A stretch of 5,575 nt of DNA from an uncultured Bacteroidota bacterium. Lineage in GTDB: Bacteria > Bacteroidota > Bacteroidia > Chitinophagales > Chitinophagaceae. Of this stretch, positions 1 through 5,575 are shown one piece after another. The DNA lies in NCBI GenBank assembly GCA_903835145.1, contig CAILMA010000399.1:1-5575 (forward strand), in the 5' to 3' direction. Each line of letters opens with the position of its first letter. Positions within the stretch are counted from its first letter, which is position 1. Both the position numbers and the translations under genes were made by a program. Under the pieces are notes generated by a model that saw only the letters and a list, made by a program, of their open reading frames with translations, was not told the origin of the DNA and did no database searches.

Positions 1-1330
1 CTGCATTATCTTGCCTGAGGAGCGTTCTATACTCTGCCCTGCTGGTAAACATTCTGTAGGGCTCATCTGTGCCTTTATTGATCAAATCGTCTATTAATAC
101 ACCAATATAGGCCTCGCTTCTCTTCAATACTACTGGTTCCAGGTCTTTCACGGCGTGGTGTGCATTTATCCCGGCCATTAGTCCCTGGCATGCCGCTTCC
201 TCGTATCCGGTGGTACCGTTTATTTGTCCTGCGAAAAACAGGTTCTTTATTAACTTGGTTTCAAGGGAAGCCGTCAGTTGGGTTGGTGGGAAGTAATCAT
301 ATTCTATGGCATATCCCGGTCTGAAGAATTTACATTGCTCAAACCCTGGTACCATTCTAAGCGCTTTAAATTGTACTTCTTCTGGTAACGATGTGCTGAA
401 TCCATTTACGTAAATCTCAACTGTGTCCCAACCTTCTGGTTCTACAAATAGCTGGTGACTTGTTTTTTCAGCAAAGCGCGATATTTTGTCTTCGATGCTC
501 GGGCAGTATCTTGGTCCGCTTCCTTTTATTCGCCCTTGGTACATTGGAGATTGTTCGAAACCTGTCTTTAGGATTTCGTGTACTTCGCTGCTGGTATGTG
601 TAATCCAGCAATTGCGCTGTGCCGACGGTTTTACTTTTTCTACAGGGAGGTAGGAGAAACCTACTATTTCTTCATCGCCCTCTTGTATTTCCATTTTTGT
701 GTAGTCGAGACTGCGCCCGTCAACTCTTGGTGGTGTGCCGGTTTTTAGTCGTGCACTTTCAAAACCCAGAGATACGAGTTGTTCAGTTATACCGGTTGCA
801 CCCTTCTCTCCTATTCGTCCGCCGCCTATTTGCTTCTCTCCTATATGGATTACTCCGTTAAGGAATGTACCATTGGTAAGCACAACGCTCTTTGCTCTTA
901 TTTCCTGCTCCATCCCGGTCACAATTCCTTTAATTGTTCCACGTGAAACAATTAGTCCATTCACCATATCCTGCCAGAAATCTACATTCGGAGTGTGCTC
1001 CAGCATGTTGCGCCAGGTAGTGGCAAACAGTTGCCGGTCGTTTTGCGATCTTGGGCTCCACATGCCCGGTCCTTTTGATCGGTTGAGCATCCTGAATTGA
1101 ATCGTACTCTTGTCACTCACTATCCCACTGTAACCACCCATCGCATCTATCTCGCGCACTATCTGACCTTTTGCAATTCCACCCATAGCTGGGTTGCAAC
1201 TCATTTGTGCAATGGTTTGCATGTTCATGGTTACTAACAAAACTTTAGATCCCATGTTGGCAGCGGCAGCTGCGGCTTCGCAGCCAGCATGGCCGGCACC
1301 AACTACTATAACATCATACTCTGGAAACAT
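1..1330 (-). CDS. mnmG: MnmG (GidA), tRNA U34 carboxymethylaminomethyl synthesis enzyme, N-terminal part, cut by window edge
   Basis: This is an FAD-dependent cytoplasmic enzyme that, with the GTPase MnmE, installs the (carboxymethyl)aminomethyl group at position 5 of wobble uridine 34 in certain tRNAs. The frame is open from the ATG at 1330-1328 to the left edge, giving 443 codons; E. coli MnmG has about 629 residues, so roughly 180 C-terminal residues lie outside. Visible motifs are the dinucleotide-binding GAGHAG at residues 11-16, the conserved Cys45 in SCNPAMGG, LKTGTPPR at 195-202, the second conserved Cys276 in PRYCPSIEDK, FAGQINGTTGYEEAA from residue 366, and MFTSRAEYR near 427. Both cysteines fall at nearly the same positions as Cys47 and Cys277 of E. 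coli, and no frameshift is seen. The start gives the usual family N-terminus (MFPEYDVIVVGAGHAG). A Bacteroidota -7 element lies only 5 bp upstream. The coding sequence contains a parS-like site at residues 127-132. Identification is secure. Confidence 0.97.
   Translation of the reverse strand, partial: MFPEYDVIVVGAGHAGCEAAAAAANMGSKVLLVTMNMQTIAQMSCNPAMGGIAKGQIVREIDAMGGYSGIVSDKSTIQFRMLNRSKGPGMWSPRSQNDRQLFATTWRNMLEHTPNVDFWQDMVNGLIVSRGTIKGIVTGMEQEIRAKSVVLTNGTFLNGVIHIGEKQIGGGRIGEKGATGITEQLVSLGFESARLKTGTPPRVDGRSLDYTKMEIQEGDEEIVGFSYLPVEKVKPSAQRNCWITHTSSEVHEILKTGFEQSPMYQGRIKGSGPRYCPSIEDKISRFAEKTSHQLFVEPEGWDTVEIYVNGFSTSLPEEVQFKALRMVPGFEQCKFFRPGYAIEYDYFPPTQLTASLETKLIKNLFFAGQINGTTGYEEAACQGLMAGINAHHAVKDLEPVVLKRSEAYIGVLIDDLINKGTDEPYRMFTSRAEYRTLLRQDNA
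935..950. promoter_or_regulatory. parS-like ParB-binding site inside mnmG
   Basis: The 16-mer TGTTCCACGTGAAACA matches the bacterial parS consensus TGTTNCACGTGNAACA at every specified position; it is palindromic except at the one N pair. It lies within mnmG and, read on the coding strand, spans the last base of the Ile127 codon and the codons for V-S-R-G-T (128-132). ParB (Spo0J) binds such sites as CTP-dependent clamps to organise and segregate the replication origin. ParB binding here is inferred from the sequence match and from a second match 435 bp away. Confidence 0.85.
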
Positions 1331-1335
1331 AGGGG

Positions 1336-1343
1336 CAAAGATA
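1336..1343 (-). promoter_or_regulatory. Candidate -7 promoter element of mnmG (TATCTTTG)
   Basis: On the minus strand TATCTTTG fits the Bacteroidota sigma-factor -7 consensus TAnnTTTG exactly and stands 5 bp before the mnmG ATG (TATCTTTGCCCCTATG). No convincing -33 TTG is found at 19-20 bp. If used, transcription would begin at or within a few bases of the start codon, giving a leaderless or nearly leaderless mRNA. The palindromic parS site at 1370-1385 lies just upstream, near the -33 side of this promoter. Confidence 0.55.
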
Positions 1344-1369
1344 CAACCTATGATACAATTAAAGCCGGT

Positions 1370-1385
1370 TGTTCCACGTGGAACA
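1370..1385. promoter_or_regulatory. parS site, perfect 16-bp palindrome upstream of mnmG
   Basis: TGTTCCACGTGGAACA is a perfect palindrome and fits the parS consensus TGTTNCACGTGNAACA fully. It sits in the 123-bp spacer between divergently oriented mnmG and the small beta-barrel gene, 40 bp before the mnmG start codon and 69 bp before the other start. It very probably serves as a ParB loading site. A local effect on the divergent promoters is possible but only conjecture. Two such matches within 450 bp are very unlikely by chance. Confidence 0.9.
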
Positions 1386-1453
1386 AAGTCTAAAAATATT
1401 TTAACACCAACACAATATCCTGCTATAACAAAACGTTTTCCTTCAGACTTGCT

Positions 1454-2077
1454 ATGCTTAGTATAAAGAGAATTTGCGCCATCACCCTGCTGTCCTTAGT
1501 GGCAGTTTCCAGTGTATTGGCAGCAAACCGGAGTACTAAAAAACATAAGTTCATAAGGTTTAGCGACTGTTATGTAGGGTTTTATAAAGGTTGTGAGGTA
1601 TTGTACCCGAGGCGAATAGAGAATGCCGATAAATTCATCCAGATTCCGGAACAGGAAATCTCTCTTAAAATACCTGTATCTAACCACGTTAAATTTGAAA
1701 CGGGCATTTGCTTTACTTCGGCTCCGGGGTGTGCGCCTATAATATTAATGGCAGCCCGCTCAGAGGAATCTTTTTCTGTCCCTATAGTGCTGGACTACTA
1801 CTTGCTACAAAGGAAGTCAAAGCTTCAACCTTACTTCGGTGCAGGTGTTATGGTCGGCACAGAGCCAAGACGTCTGTTCTTGCAGCAACTCGATGATAAA
1901 GAACAGTACAATACAGCTTATCCCGGCACTAAATTCATCAGTATTCTGTTTACACAGGGCATGACATTCGAAGTGAACACTAAGATTCAACTTAACGAAA
2001 CCATACATTTCTTAAGTACTCAGTCATCACCTAATACCTTTTCTATTGGTTTTGGAGTTGGTTTCAGGCTGCCATAG
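1454..2077 (+). CDS. Secreted small outer-membrane beta-barrel-like protein (hypothetical)
   Basis: The 207-residue product begins with a Sec signal peptide: a basic start (MLSIKR), a hydrophobic core at about residues 7-22, and a likely cleavage after Ala23 or Ala24. The rest alternates short amphipathic strands with polar turns. Residues around 118-138 (SVPIVLDYYLL, then KLQPYFGAGV) resemble the strand-turn-strand signature of Bacteroidota porin-family/OmpW-like barrels, and the C-terminus FSIGFGVGFRLP looks like a closing beta strand, although it does not end on an aromatic residue. It is therefore probably an outer-membrane barrel of about eight strands; its ligand or role cannot be told. 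It is divergent from mnmG and convergent with truB, so it seems to be a single-gene unit ending at the hairpin at 2122-2154. No clear Shine-Dalgarno or TAnnTTTG promoter is seen upstream. It has the proportions of a real gene; the family assignment is tentative. Confidence 0.8.
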   Translation: MLSIKRICAITLLSLVAVSSVLAANRSTKKHKFIRFSDCYVGFYKGCEVLYPRRIENADKFIQIPEQEISLKIPVSNHVKFETGICFTSAPGCAPIILMAARSEESFSVPIVLDYYLLQRKSKLQPYFGAGVMVGTEPRRLFLQQLDDKEQYNTAYPGTKFISILFTQGMTFEVNTKIQLNETIHFLSTQSSPNTFSIGFGVGFRLP

Positions 2078-2121
2078 GTTATTAAGATTGGTAATAGCAA
2101 TGGCTGAACAACATAAAAACG

Positions 2122-2154
2122 GCAACTTCTGGATTTGAAGTTGCTTTTCTGTTT
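2122..2154. terminator. Bidirectional rho-independent terminator between convergent genes
   Basis: An 8-bp perfect stem (GCAACTTC at 2122-2129 pairing with GAAGTTGC at 2137-2144) encloses a 7-nt loop. On the plus strand it is followed by TTTTCTGTTT (2145-2154). On the minus strand the hairpin is followed by CGTTTTTAT, from the A-run just upstream of the left arm. It can thus end both the beta-barrel gene (stop 45 bp before the stem) and truB (stop 25 bp from the stem). Confidence 0.85.
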
Positions 2155-2168
2155 ATAGTCAATGAGGA

Positions 2169-2873
2169 TTATTCTTTTGTCGCTGCTGCTGCTTCTGCCT
2201 TCCATTGTTCTTTCCACTGAAGTGGTGCCTTTGCATTTTCTACTGAGAAATTACCAATTTTAGTTCTACGGAGTAATTTTAAATAGCCTCCACACCCTAA
2301 AGCAGCTCCAAAGTCATTGGCCAGCGAGCGAATATAGGTACCGGTGCTGCATACTACCCGGAAGTGAACTTCAGGCAAAGCGATTGCGGTAATTTGAAAC
2401 TCACCTATTGTTACCTGCCGCGGCTCCAGCACTACTTCCTTCCCAGCCCTCGCAAGGTCGTAAGATCGCTTGCCGTCCTTTTTGATGGCCGAGTGGATGG
2501 GTGGCACCTGCTGAATGTCGCCGGTGAATTCTGTTACTTTTTCATGAATCATGGCCTCGGTTATATGGTCCCAGGGTTTCTGGTCGGTCGGTTCGCTTTC
2601 CAAATCGTAGGTAGCAGTCGTTGCTCCCAGCATTATGATACCGGTATATTCTTTAGGCAGTTTCTGGTAATCTGAGATTTTCTTAGTCATTTCACCCGTG
2701 CAACAAATGAGCAGACCGGTGGCCAGTGGGTCCAGTGTGCCGCAATGGCCTATTTTTGCCCTTAGCGTGATTTTTATCTGGTTTACGGCGTCAAAAGACG
2801 TCCAGGTAGCTGGTTTATCTATTAAAATCACTCCTCCCTTCTTCAGTTCGGCAGCTGATGCTTCTTTTATCAT
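2169..2873 (-). CDS. truB: TruB, tRNA pseudouridine(55) synthase, short form
   Basis: This enzyme isomerises uridine 55 in the T-loop of most tRNAs to pseudouridine. With the start at 2873 the product has 234 residues. Key features are GGVILIDKPATWTSFDAV at 13-30, the catalytic motif GHCGTLDPLATGLL at 42-55 with the nucleophilic Asp48 (same number as in E. coli), the conserved Tyr76 in PKEYTG, VPPIHSAIKKDGKRSYDLAR at 123-142, and CSTGTYIRSLANDFG at 175-189 with the conserved Arg182. The C-terminal PUA-like extension of the 314-residue E. coli enzyme is absent, and the protein ends in an Ala/Lys/Glu-rich tail. The frame stays open 24 codons further upstream (to 2945), but that stretch lacks family similarity and contains the promoter-like elements, so the internal Met is preferred. 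Flanking terminators make it an independent transcription unit. Confidence 0.96.
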   Translation of the reverse strand: MIKEASAAELKKGGVILIDKPATWTSFDAVNQIKITLRAKIGHCGTLDPLATGLLICCTGEMTKKISDYQKLPKEYTGIIMLGATTATYDLESEPTDQKPWDHITEAMIHEKVTEFTGDIQQVPPIHSAIKKDGKRSYDLARAGKEVVLEPRQVTIGEFQITAIALPEVHFRVVCSTGTYIRSLANDFGAALGCGGYLKLLRRTKIGNFSVENAKAPLQWKEQWKAEAAAATKE

Positions 2874-2878
2874 TGGTG

Positions 2879-2886
2879 CAAAGGTA
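2879..2886 (-). promoter_or_regulatory. Candidate -7 promoter element of truB (TACCTTTG)
   Basis: On the minus strand TACCTTTG fits TAnnTTTG exactly and lies 5 bp before the chosen truB ATG (TACCTTTGCACCAATG), the same spacing as at mnmG. An alternative is the overlapping TATATTTTG (2888-2896), which carries one extra base compared with the consensus but has a TTG (2916-2918) exactly 19 bp upstream. Either choice implies a very short leader and supports the start at 2873 rather than the longer frame. Confidence 0.5.
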
Positions 2887-2943
2887 GCAAAATATAGACA
2901 GCATGGTGTGCCGGGCAACGCGTATTGAGTGGCTCTGGCCCAC

Positions 2944-2978
2944 AAAAAAACAGGCTACCCGATGCGAGTAGCCTGTTT
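2944..2978 (-). terminator. Rho-independent terminator of the T9SS cargo gene
   Basis: An 11-bp perfect stem pairs AAACAGGCTAC (2948-2958) with GTAGCCTGTTT (2968-2978) around a 9-nt loop. On the minus strand the hairpin runs into a stretch of seven T (GTAGCCTGTTTTTTTGTG), the classic intrinsic terminator form. It starts 25 bp after the stop codon of the gene at 3004-5007 and prevents read-through into truB. On the plus strand the stem is followed by A residues, so it works in one direction only. Confidence 0.9.
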
Positions 2979-3003
2979 AAAAAAGTATTGATAAAAAACC
3001 AGA

Positions 3004-5007
3004 TTATCTGATTACAGTAAACTTCCTGAATGCTGTCTTGCCATCGGCAACAACAACAACGTAGTATACACCGCTCGCAAGTTTAGAAGTATTGAAATTG
3101 TATATTTCTTTAGTTACGTTTTCGTGTGTTTCGCTGCTGATAGTTTTACCGCTGAGGTCTATCACGTTGTAAGTCACTTTGCTGGTCTGCTGTGTAAGGT
3201 TCAGCGCAACATTTATGTTATCAGTCGTTGGGTTAGGATACAAAGTCAGGTTTTCTATGATAGACTTTGTTTCTGCAACACCTACCAGGTGGCTTGTTGT
3301 AGTGAATGGTATAGAAGGAATCAAACCCTTCTGCTGAACAAAAACCACAGAGTCATTAACATACGATCCTGTACCATCAAATGACCATGGATATAATGCA
3401 GCATATGGATTAGCCCACTGGTTCGTAGAAGCTGTAGAGCTTGCGCTGGTGCTTCTGTCACCAAACCAAATCGGGTTGTAGTACTCACTGTATGTATCGA
3501 AATGGTGACGACCATAGCTACGTGGGTAGCCACTAACCACACCATCGCAACCTAAAGCGAAACCAGCAGGCAATGATGCGCCAAGTACATACCAGCTGTT
3601 GCCCATTACAGGAATAGTTGCAGCAATTGCATTAGAATCGTAAATGTTTACGGTATAAGTCTTAAATGAAGAGTCGGTGATACCATCGAAATTTTTAAGA
3701 CCAGCGCCAACTAATTGTAATTCAGCGTTTTCCATAAAGCTGTCCATAGCTATGGTGCCTGCTCCTGTATTTAAAGCGGTATCAACCCAACGATAAACAT
3801 AAACATAAACGCTTGAGTTTGGTAAAGCACCAAGGCCGCTAACTACAGAAAACTGTGCTTTATCGAATGCTCCGCCACCATTGGCTATGAAGTAAGGAAC
3901 AGTCCATATGTAAGGAGTTGATGTTCCTGGTCCTGTGTAAACAGTGCTGTATGGCCTGTTGTTTGCGAAGTCATAACGACCTTTAGAATAAAGACTGTCT
4001 GTAGCAAAGAAGTCATAACTGAGGGAGTTATCACCCACAAACTCGTCCATGCTGTCAGAAGACACAGTATAGTTGATTGTAAACTTACCAGGACCAGAAA
4101 GGTTGTTTGGTAGGTTGTACTTAGGCATGTACATAGTCCAGATAGAATCTGCTGCAGGGAAAGAAGTTTTTACAACAGAATCACTGTGGATAAGTGTAGG
4201 TGTTGTCGCTTCGCCGGGAGTCCAGTATACCTGAGATACCAGCTTTACATTTGACTGGTCATTAAGACCGAAATTTGCAACGAATGCACCATCTTTGTTC
4301 TTATAAGCTTCCATACCAAGAGCAGAAGTAGTATTGAGCTGAGAATAAGGCATTGCATTGTTAGCCGTGATAGCATAACCCGCTGGTACGAAACCAAGGT
4401 CGTTATGGTTACCAACACCCCAGTTTAAAACGGTATTCATAGTAACAGTTGTACCTGCATTAAGCAAGTTAACGATAGCAGTACCATCATCTAAAGAGAT
4501 CATGAATACAGGAATAGTAACTGAGCTGCCAGAAGCACCAGGACCCATACCCACCGGACCACCGGAAACGTTATTGACAATAATTACTGCTGTTGCTCCT
4601 GCATTTTGAGCCTGCAAAGCTTTAAATCCGAACTCACATGTTCCACGCCAAATAAGCGCGATCTTACCTGTAAAATAACCGCTTGGGTAGGCCGCACAGC
4701 CATTGGTGTCAGCTATTGGGCCTATGATCACAGGTTGGTTCAGCAAATCTGCTACTGGTGCACCCCATGCGCCTGTAGCGCCACTTCCGTCATTTGGTGT
4801 TGTAAATCCTTTATCACCCGCAATACTTGCCGGCGAGGCAACCTGAAAACGAATACCAACATAGTTGGCATACCAGTTCGTTGCAGCAGTACCACCTGCG
4901 GTTACACCGAAGCTTAATGGGTGAGAAAGTTGCTGCGCGCTTGCGCCCCCTGATACACCCAGAATAGAGGCAATAGCCAGAGTCTTGATTGAGTTGAAGT
5001 ACCTCAT
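3004..5007 (-). CDS. Secreted PA-domain protein with type IX secretion (type A) C-terminal sorting domain
   Basis: The 667-residue product has three recognisable parts. Residues 1-24 form a signal peptide (MRYFNSIKTLAIASILGVSG, with cleavage likely after ASA). Residues of about 85-190 form a protease-associated (PA) domain: Cys104, GKIALIWRGTCEFGFKALQA from 114 on, AQNAGATAVIIVNN around 133-146, then IPVFMISLDDG; Cys104 and Cys124 may form the disulfide seen in PA folds. Residues 587-667 form the Por-secretion sorting domain (YPNP at 590-593, VIDLSGK, LASGVYYVVV, and a basic KFTVIR end), which directs export through T9SS and attachment to or release from the cell surface. The middle (about 200-580) is rich in Asn, Ser, Thr, Gly and Tyr and shows no catalytic motif I recognise. 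The frame extends 13 codons upstream to 5046, but the start at 5007 gives a normal signal peptide. Role unknown; possibly surface adhesion or ligand binding, since no peptidase domain is visible. Confidence 0.93.
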   Translation of the reverse strand: MRYFNSIKTLAIASILGVSGGASAQQLSHPLSFGVTAGGTAATNWYANYVGIRFQVASPASIAGDKGFTTPNDGSGATGAWGAPVADLLNQPVIIGPIADTNGCAAYPSGYFTGKIALIWRGTCEFGFKALQAQNAGATAVIIVNNVSGGPVGMGPGASGSSVTIPVFMISLDDGTAIVNLLNAGTTVTMNTVLNWGVGNHNDLGFVPAGYAITANNAMPYSQLNTTSALGMEAYKNKDGAFVANFGLNDQSNVKLVSQVYWTPGEATTPTLIHSDSVVKTSFPAADSIWTMYMPKYNLPNNLSGPGKFTINYTVSSDSMDEFVGDNSLSYDFFATDSLYSKGRYDFANNRPYSTVYTGPGTSTPYIWTVPYFIANGGGAFDKAQFSVVSGLGALPNSSVYVYVYRWVDTALNTGAGTIAMDSFMENAELQLVGAGLKNFDGITDSSFKTYTVNIYDSNAIAATIPVMGNSWYVLGASLPAGFALGCDGVVSGYPRSYGRHHFDTYSEYYNPIWFGDRSTSASSTASTNQWANPYAALYPWSFDGTGSYVNDSVVFVQQKGLIPSIPFTTTSHLVGVAETKSIIENLTLYPNPTTDNINVALNLTQQTSKVTYNVIDLSGKTISSETHENVTKEIYNFNTSKLASGVYYVVVVADGKTAFRKFTVIR

Positions 5008-5329
5008 AATACTAATATAGTTTATTTTAACTGCACAAATTAACACTTTTTTTAGAAAAGCAAAAAAATTTTATTTATAAACAGGTGCAAAGATCAACAA
5101 CTCAGCGAAATACTCATACCAAAAATAACCCAGAGCCATCGCTTGGCAATTTGTTTTATAGAGTTAGTGCTCCTTTGCATTGCGTTGAAAGAAGATTCGT
5201 TTTTGCTTTTATAAAAACTTACTAATCAGCTGTTAGCAAATGAATATAATTTTAATATTATATCATTGTTGTCAAACGTAAAAAAAGTTTAAAAAGATAT
5301 TAATTTCGGCACAGAATTATTCGCTAACA
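5008..5329. other. AT-rich divergent spacer without genes
   Basis: This 322-bp stretch separates the T9SS cargo gene (minus) from the MBOAT remnant (plus). I see no coding region, tRNA or repeat array. It should hold promoters for both sides. A weak plus-strand -7-like TAATTTCG (5301-5308) lies 21 bp before the MBOAT ATG, and a second weak minus-strand element, GATCTTTG (5088-5095), lies farther from the cargo gene. A short AT-only hairpin (ATATAAT at 5244-5250 with ATTATAT at 5257-5263) is probably just base composition. Confidence 0.6.
5036..5063 (-). promoter_or_regulatory. Candidate promoter of the T9SS cargo gene
   Basis: On the minus strand a TTG (5061-5063, within a T-run) is followed after 17 bp by TTAATTTG (5036-5043), one mismatch from the Bacteroidota -7 consensus TAnnTTTG. 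The leader to the ATG at 5007 would be about 25-30 nt, A/T-rich and without a Shine-Dalgarno sequence, as is usual in this phylum. The promoter position falls inside the upstream extension of the reading frame, which also argues for the start at 5007. Confidence 0.45.
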
Positions 5330-5494
5330 ATGTTATTCAATTCCTTTGAATATCTTCTTTTCTTCCCTATAGCAACCCTCCTCTACTTCTACCTGCCACA
5401 CAGGTATAGGTGGATTCACCTTCTTGCGGCCAGCTGCATATTTTACATGTATTTCGTGCCCGTTTATATTTTAATTCTTAATGATTGTCCGTAA
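5330..5494 (+). pseudogene. Truncated N-terminus of an MBOAT-family O-acyltransferase, probably interrupted by an insertion sequence
   Basis: The 54-codon frame starts MLFNSFEYLLFFPIATLLYF and continues with LPHRYRW, LLAASCIFYM and FVPVYILIL. This is the recognisable beginning of the AlgI-like membrane-bound O-acyltransferases, multi-pass membrane enzymes of about 470-500 residues that transfer acyl groups to surface polysaccharides. Two hydrophobic segments are visible (about residues 8-22 and 31-50). After YILIL (residue 50) the family normally continues through a further membrane segment into an IDYFAG-like motif; here it reads NDCP and a stop. The other two forward frames over the next 80 bp show no such continuation, so a simple frameshift is not the explanation. 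A transposase-like frame starts at 5524. Any product would lack the catalytic His and be non-functional. The alternative is a genuine small membrane protein, which I consider less likely. Confidence 0.7.
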
Positions 5495-5511
5495 ATGTAC
5501 CCAATATTTTG

Positions 5512-5519
5512 TATCTTCG
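5512..5519 (+). promoter_or_regulatory. Candidate -7 element before the transposase frame (TATCTTCG)
   Basis: TATCTTCG differs by one base from TAnnTTTG and stands 4 bp before the ATG at 5524 (TATCTTCGTGGTATG). This resembles the arrangement at mnmG and truB and would give a nearly leaderless transposase mRNA. No well-spaced -33 TTG is evident. Confidence 0.35.
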
Positions 5520-5523
5520 TGGT

Positions 5524-5575
5524 ATGAAATTCAGTACATTTTACGATAAGTACAACGACGAATCTGCTTGTAAAG
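5524..5575 (+). CDS. Probable IS1595-family transposase, first 17 codons only
   Basis: The frame begins MKFSTFYDKYNDESACK and runs off the right edge. The pattern (short hydrophobic start, F-x-x-x-Y/F, then an acidic stretch and a Cys two residues before the edge) resembles the N-termini of Bacteroidota IS1595-type DDE transposases, which continue into a zinc-ribbon domain and then the ISXO2-like catalytic domain. With only 17 residues the assignment rests on recall of the family and on the context of an abruptly broken MBOAT gene just upstream. The frame is open back to 5485, but 5524 is the only ATG and follows a promoter-like element. Confidence 0.5.
   Translation, partial: MKFSTFYDKYNDESACK

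Larger units (their letters stand above)
5480..5575 (+). mobile_element. Left end of a probable IS1595-like insertion sequence, continuing beyond the window
   Basis: Similarity to MBOAT proteins ends near 5480, and about 45 bp later a transposase-like reading frame begins in the same direction, the layout expected for the left end of an insertion sequence. The exact terminus is not fixed; the terminal inverted repeat probably begins within 5479-5486, ahead of TTGTCCGTAAATGTACCC. The right end, its inverted repeat and the target duplication (8 bp in the IS1595 family) lie outside the window. Confidence 0.5.

Noticed and set aside
619..1100. Plus-strand open frames opposite mnmG
   Set aside because: They are antisense to a strongly conserved enzyme sequence, have no recognisable similarity, and are best explained as by-products of its codon usage. 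The same applies to the frames opposite truB and the T9SS gene.
2874..2945. N-terminal extension of truB by 24 codons
   Set aside because: The extra residues do not resemble TruB, they overlap two promoter-like elements, and the internal Met gives the normal family N-terminus with Asp48 numbering.
4639..4654. A third parS-like sequence, TGTTCCACGCCAAATA, in the T9SS cargo gene
   Set aside because: Only the left half fits the consensus; the right half has several mismatches and the palindrome is lost.
5008..5046. N-terminal extension of the T9SS cargo protein by 13 codons
   Set aside because: It would place non-signal residues before a normal signal peptide and overlaps the best promoter candidate.
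5244..5263. AT-only inverted repeat (ATATAAT / ATTATAT)
   Set aside because: The stem is only 7 A-T pairs in an AT-rich background, which is too weak to call a regulatory or terminator structure.
5140..5329. Possible replication origin in the AT-rich spacer, given the nearby parS sites
   Set aside because: No DnaA-box-like TTATNCACA sequences or iterons were seen, and ordinary promoter regions of this phylum are equally AT-rich.

Overview
The window looks like chromosomal DNA of a member of the Bacteroidota; a Chitinophagaceae-like lineage is only a guess. Three things point there: a large secreted protein with a type IX secretion (T9SS) C-terminal sorting domain, promoters of the Bacteroidota -7 type (TAnnTTTG) placed almost on top of start codons, and AT-rich translation starts without clear Shine-Dalgarno sequences.

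Layout. Bases 1-1330 (minus) hold the N-terminal 443 codons of mnmG (gidA), running off the left edge. A 123-bp divergent spacer follows, then a small secreted, probably outer-membrane beta-barrel protein (1454-2077, plus). It converges on truB (2169-2873, minus), and a bidirectional hairpin terminator lies between the two. Upstream of truB is a minus-strand terminator that closes a 667-residue PA-domain T9SS cargo gene (3004-5007, minus). A 322-bp AT-rich spacer separates that gene from a plus-strand remnant, the first about 50 codons of an MBOAT-type membrane O-acyltransferase (5330-5494). The remnant ends abruptly, and 30 bp later a new reading frame begins that resembles the start of an IS1595-type transposase, so an insertion sequence probably interrupts the MBOAT gene.

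mnmG and truB are both tRNA modification genes (wobble U34 and U55) but are separate transcription units. The most notable non-coding feature is a pair of 16-bp sites that match the ParB-binding parS consensus TGTTNCACGTGNAACA at every specified position. One is inside mnmG (935-950) and one, a perfect palindrome, is in the mnmG upstream spacer (1370-1385). They suggest an origin-proximal chromosomal location. No wholly new multi-gene system was found. The items most worth following up are the parS pair, the interrupted MBOAT gene with its insertion sequence, and the recurrent TAnnTTTG-N5-ATG start architecture.
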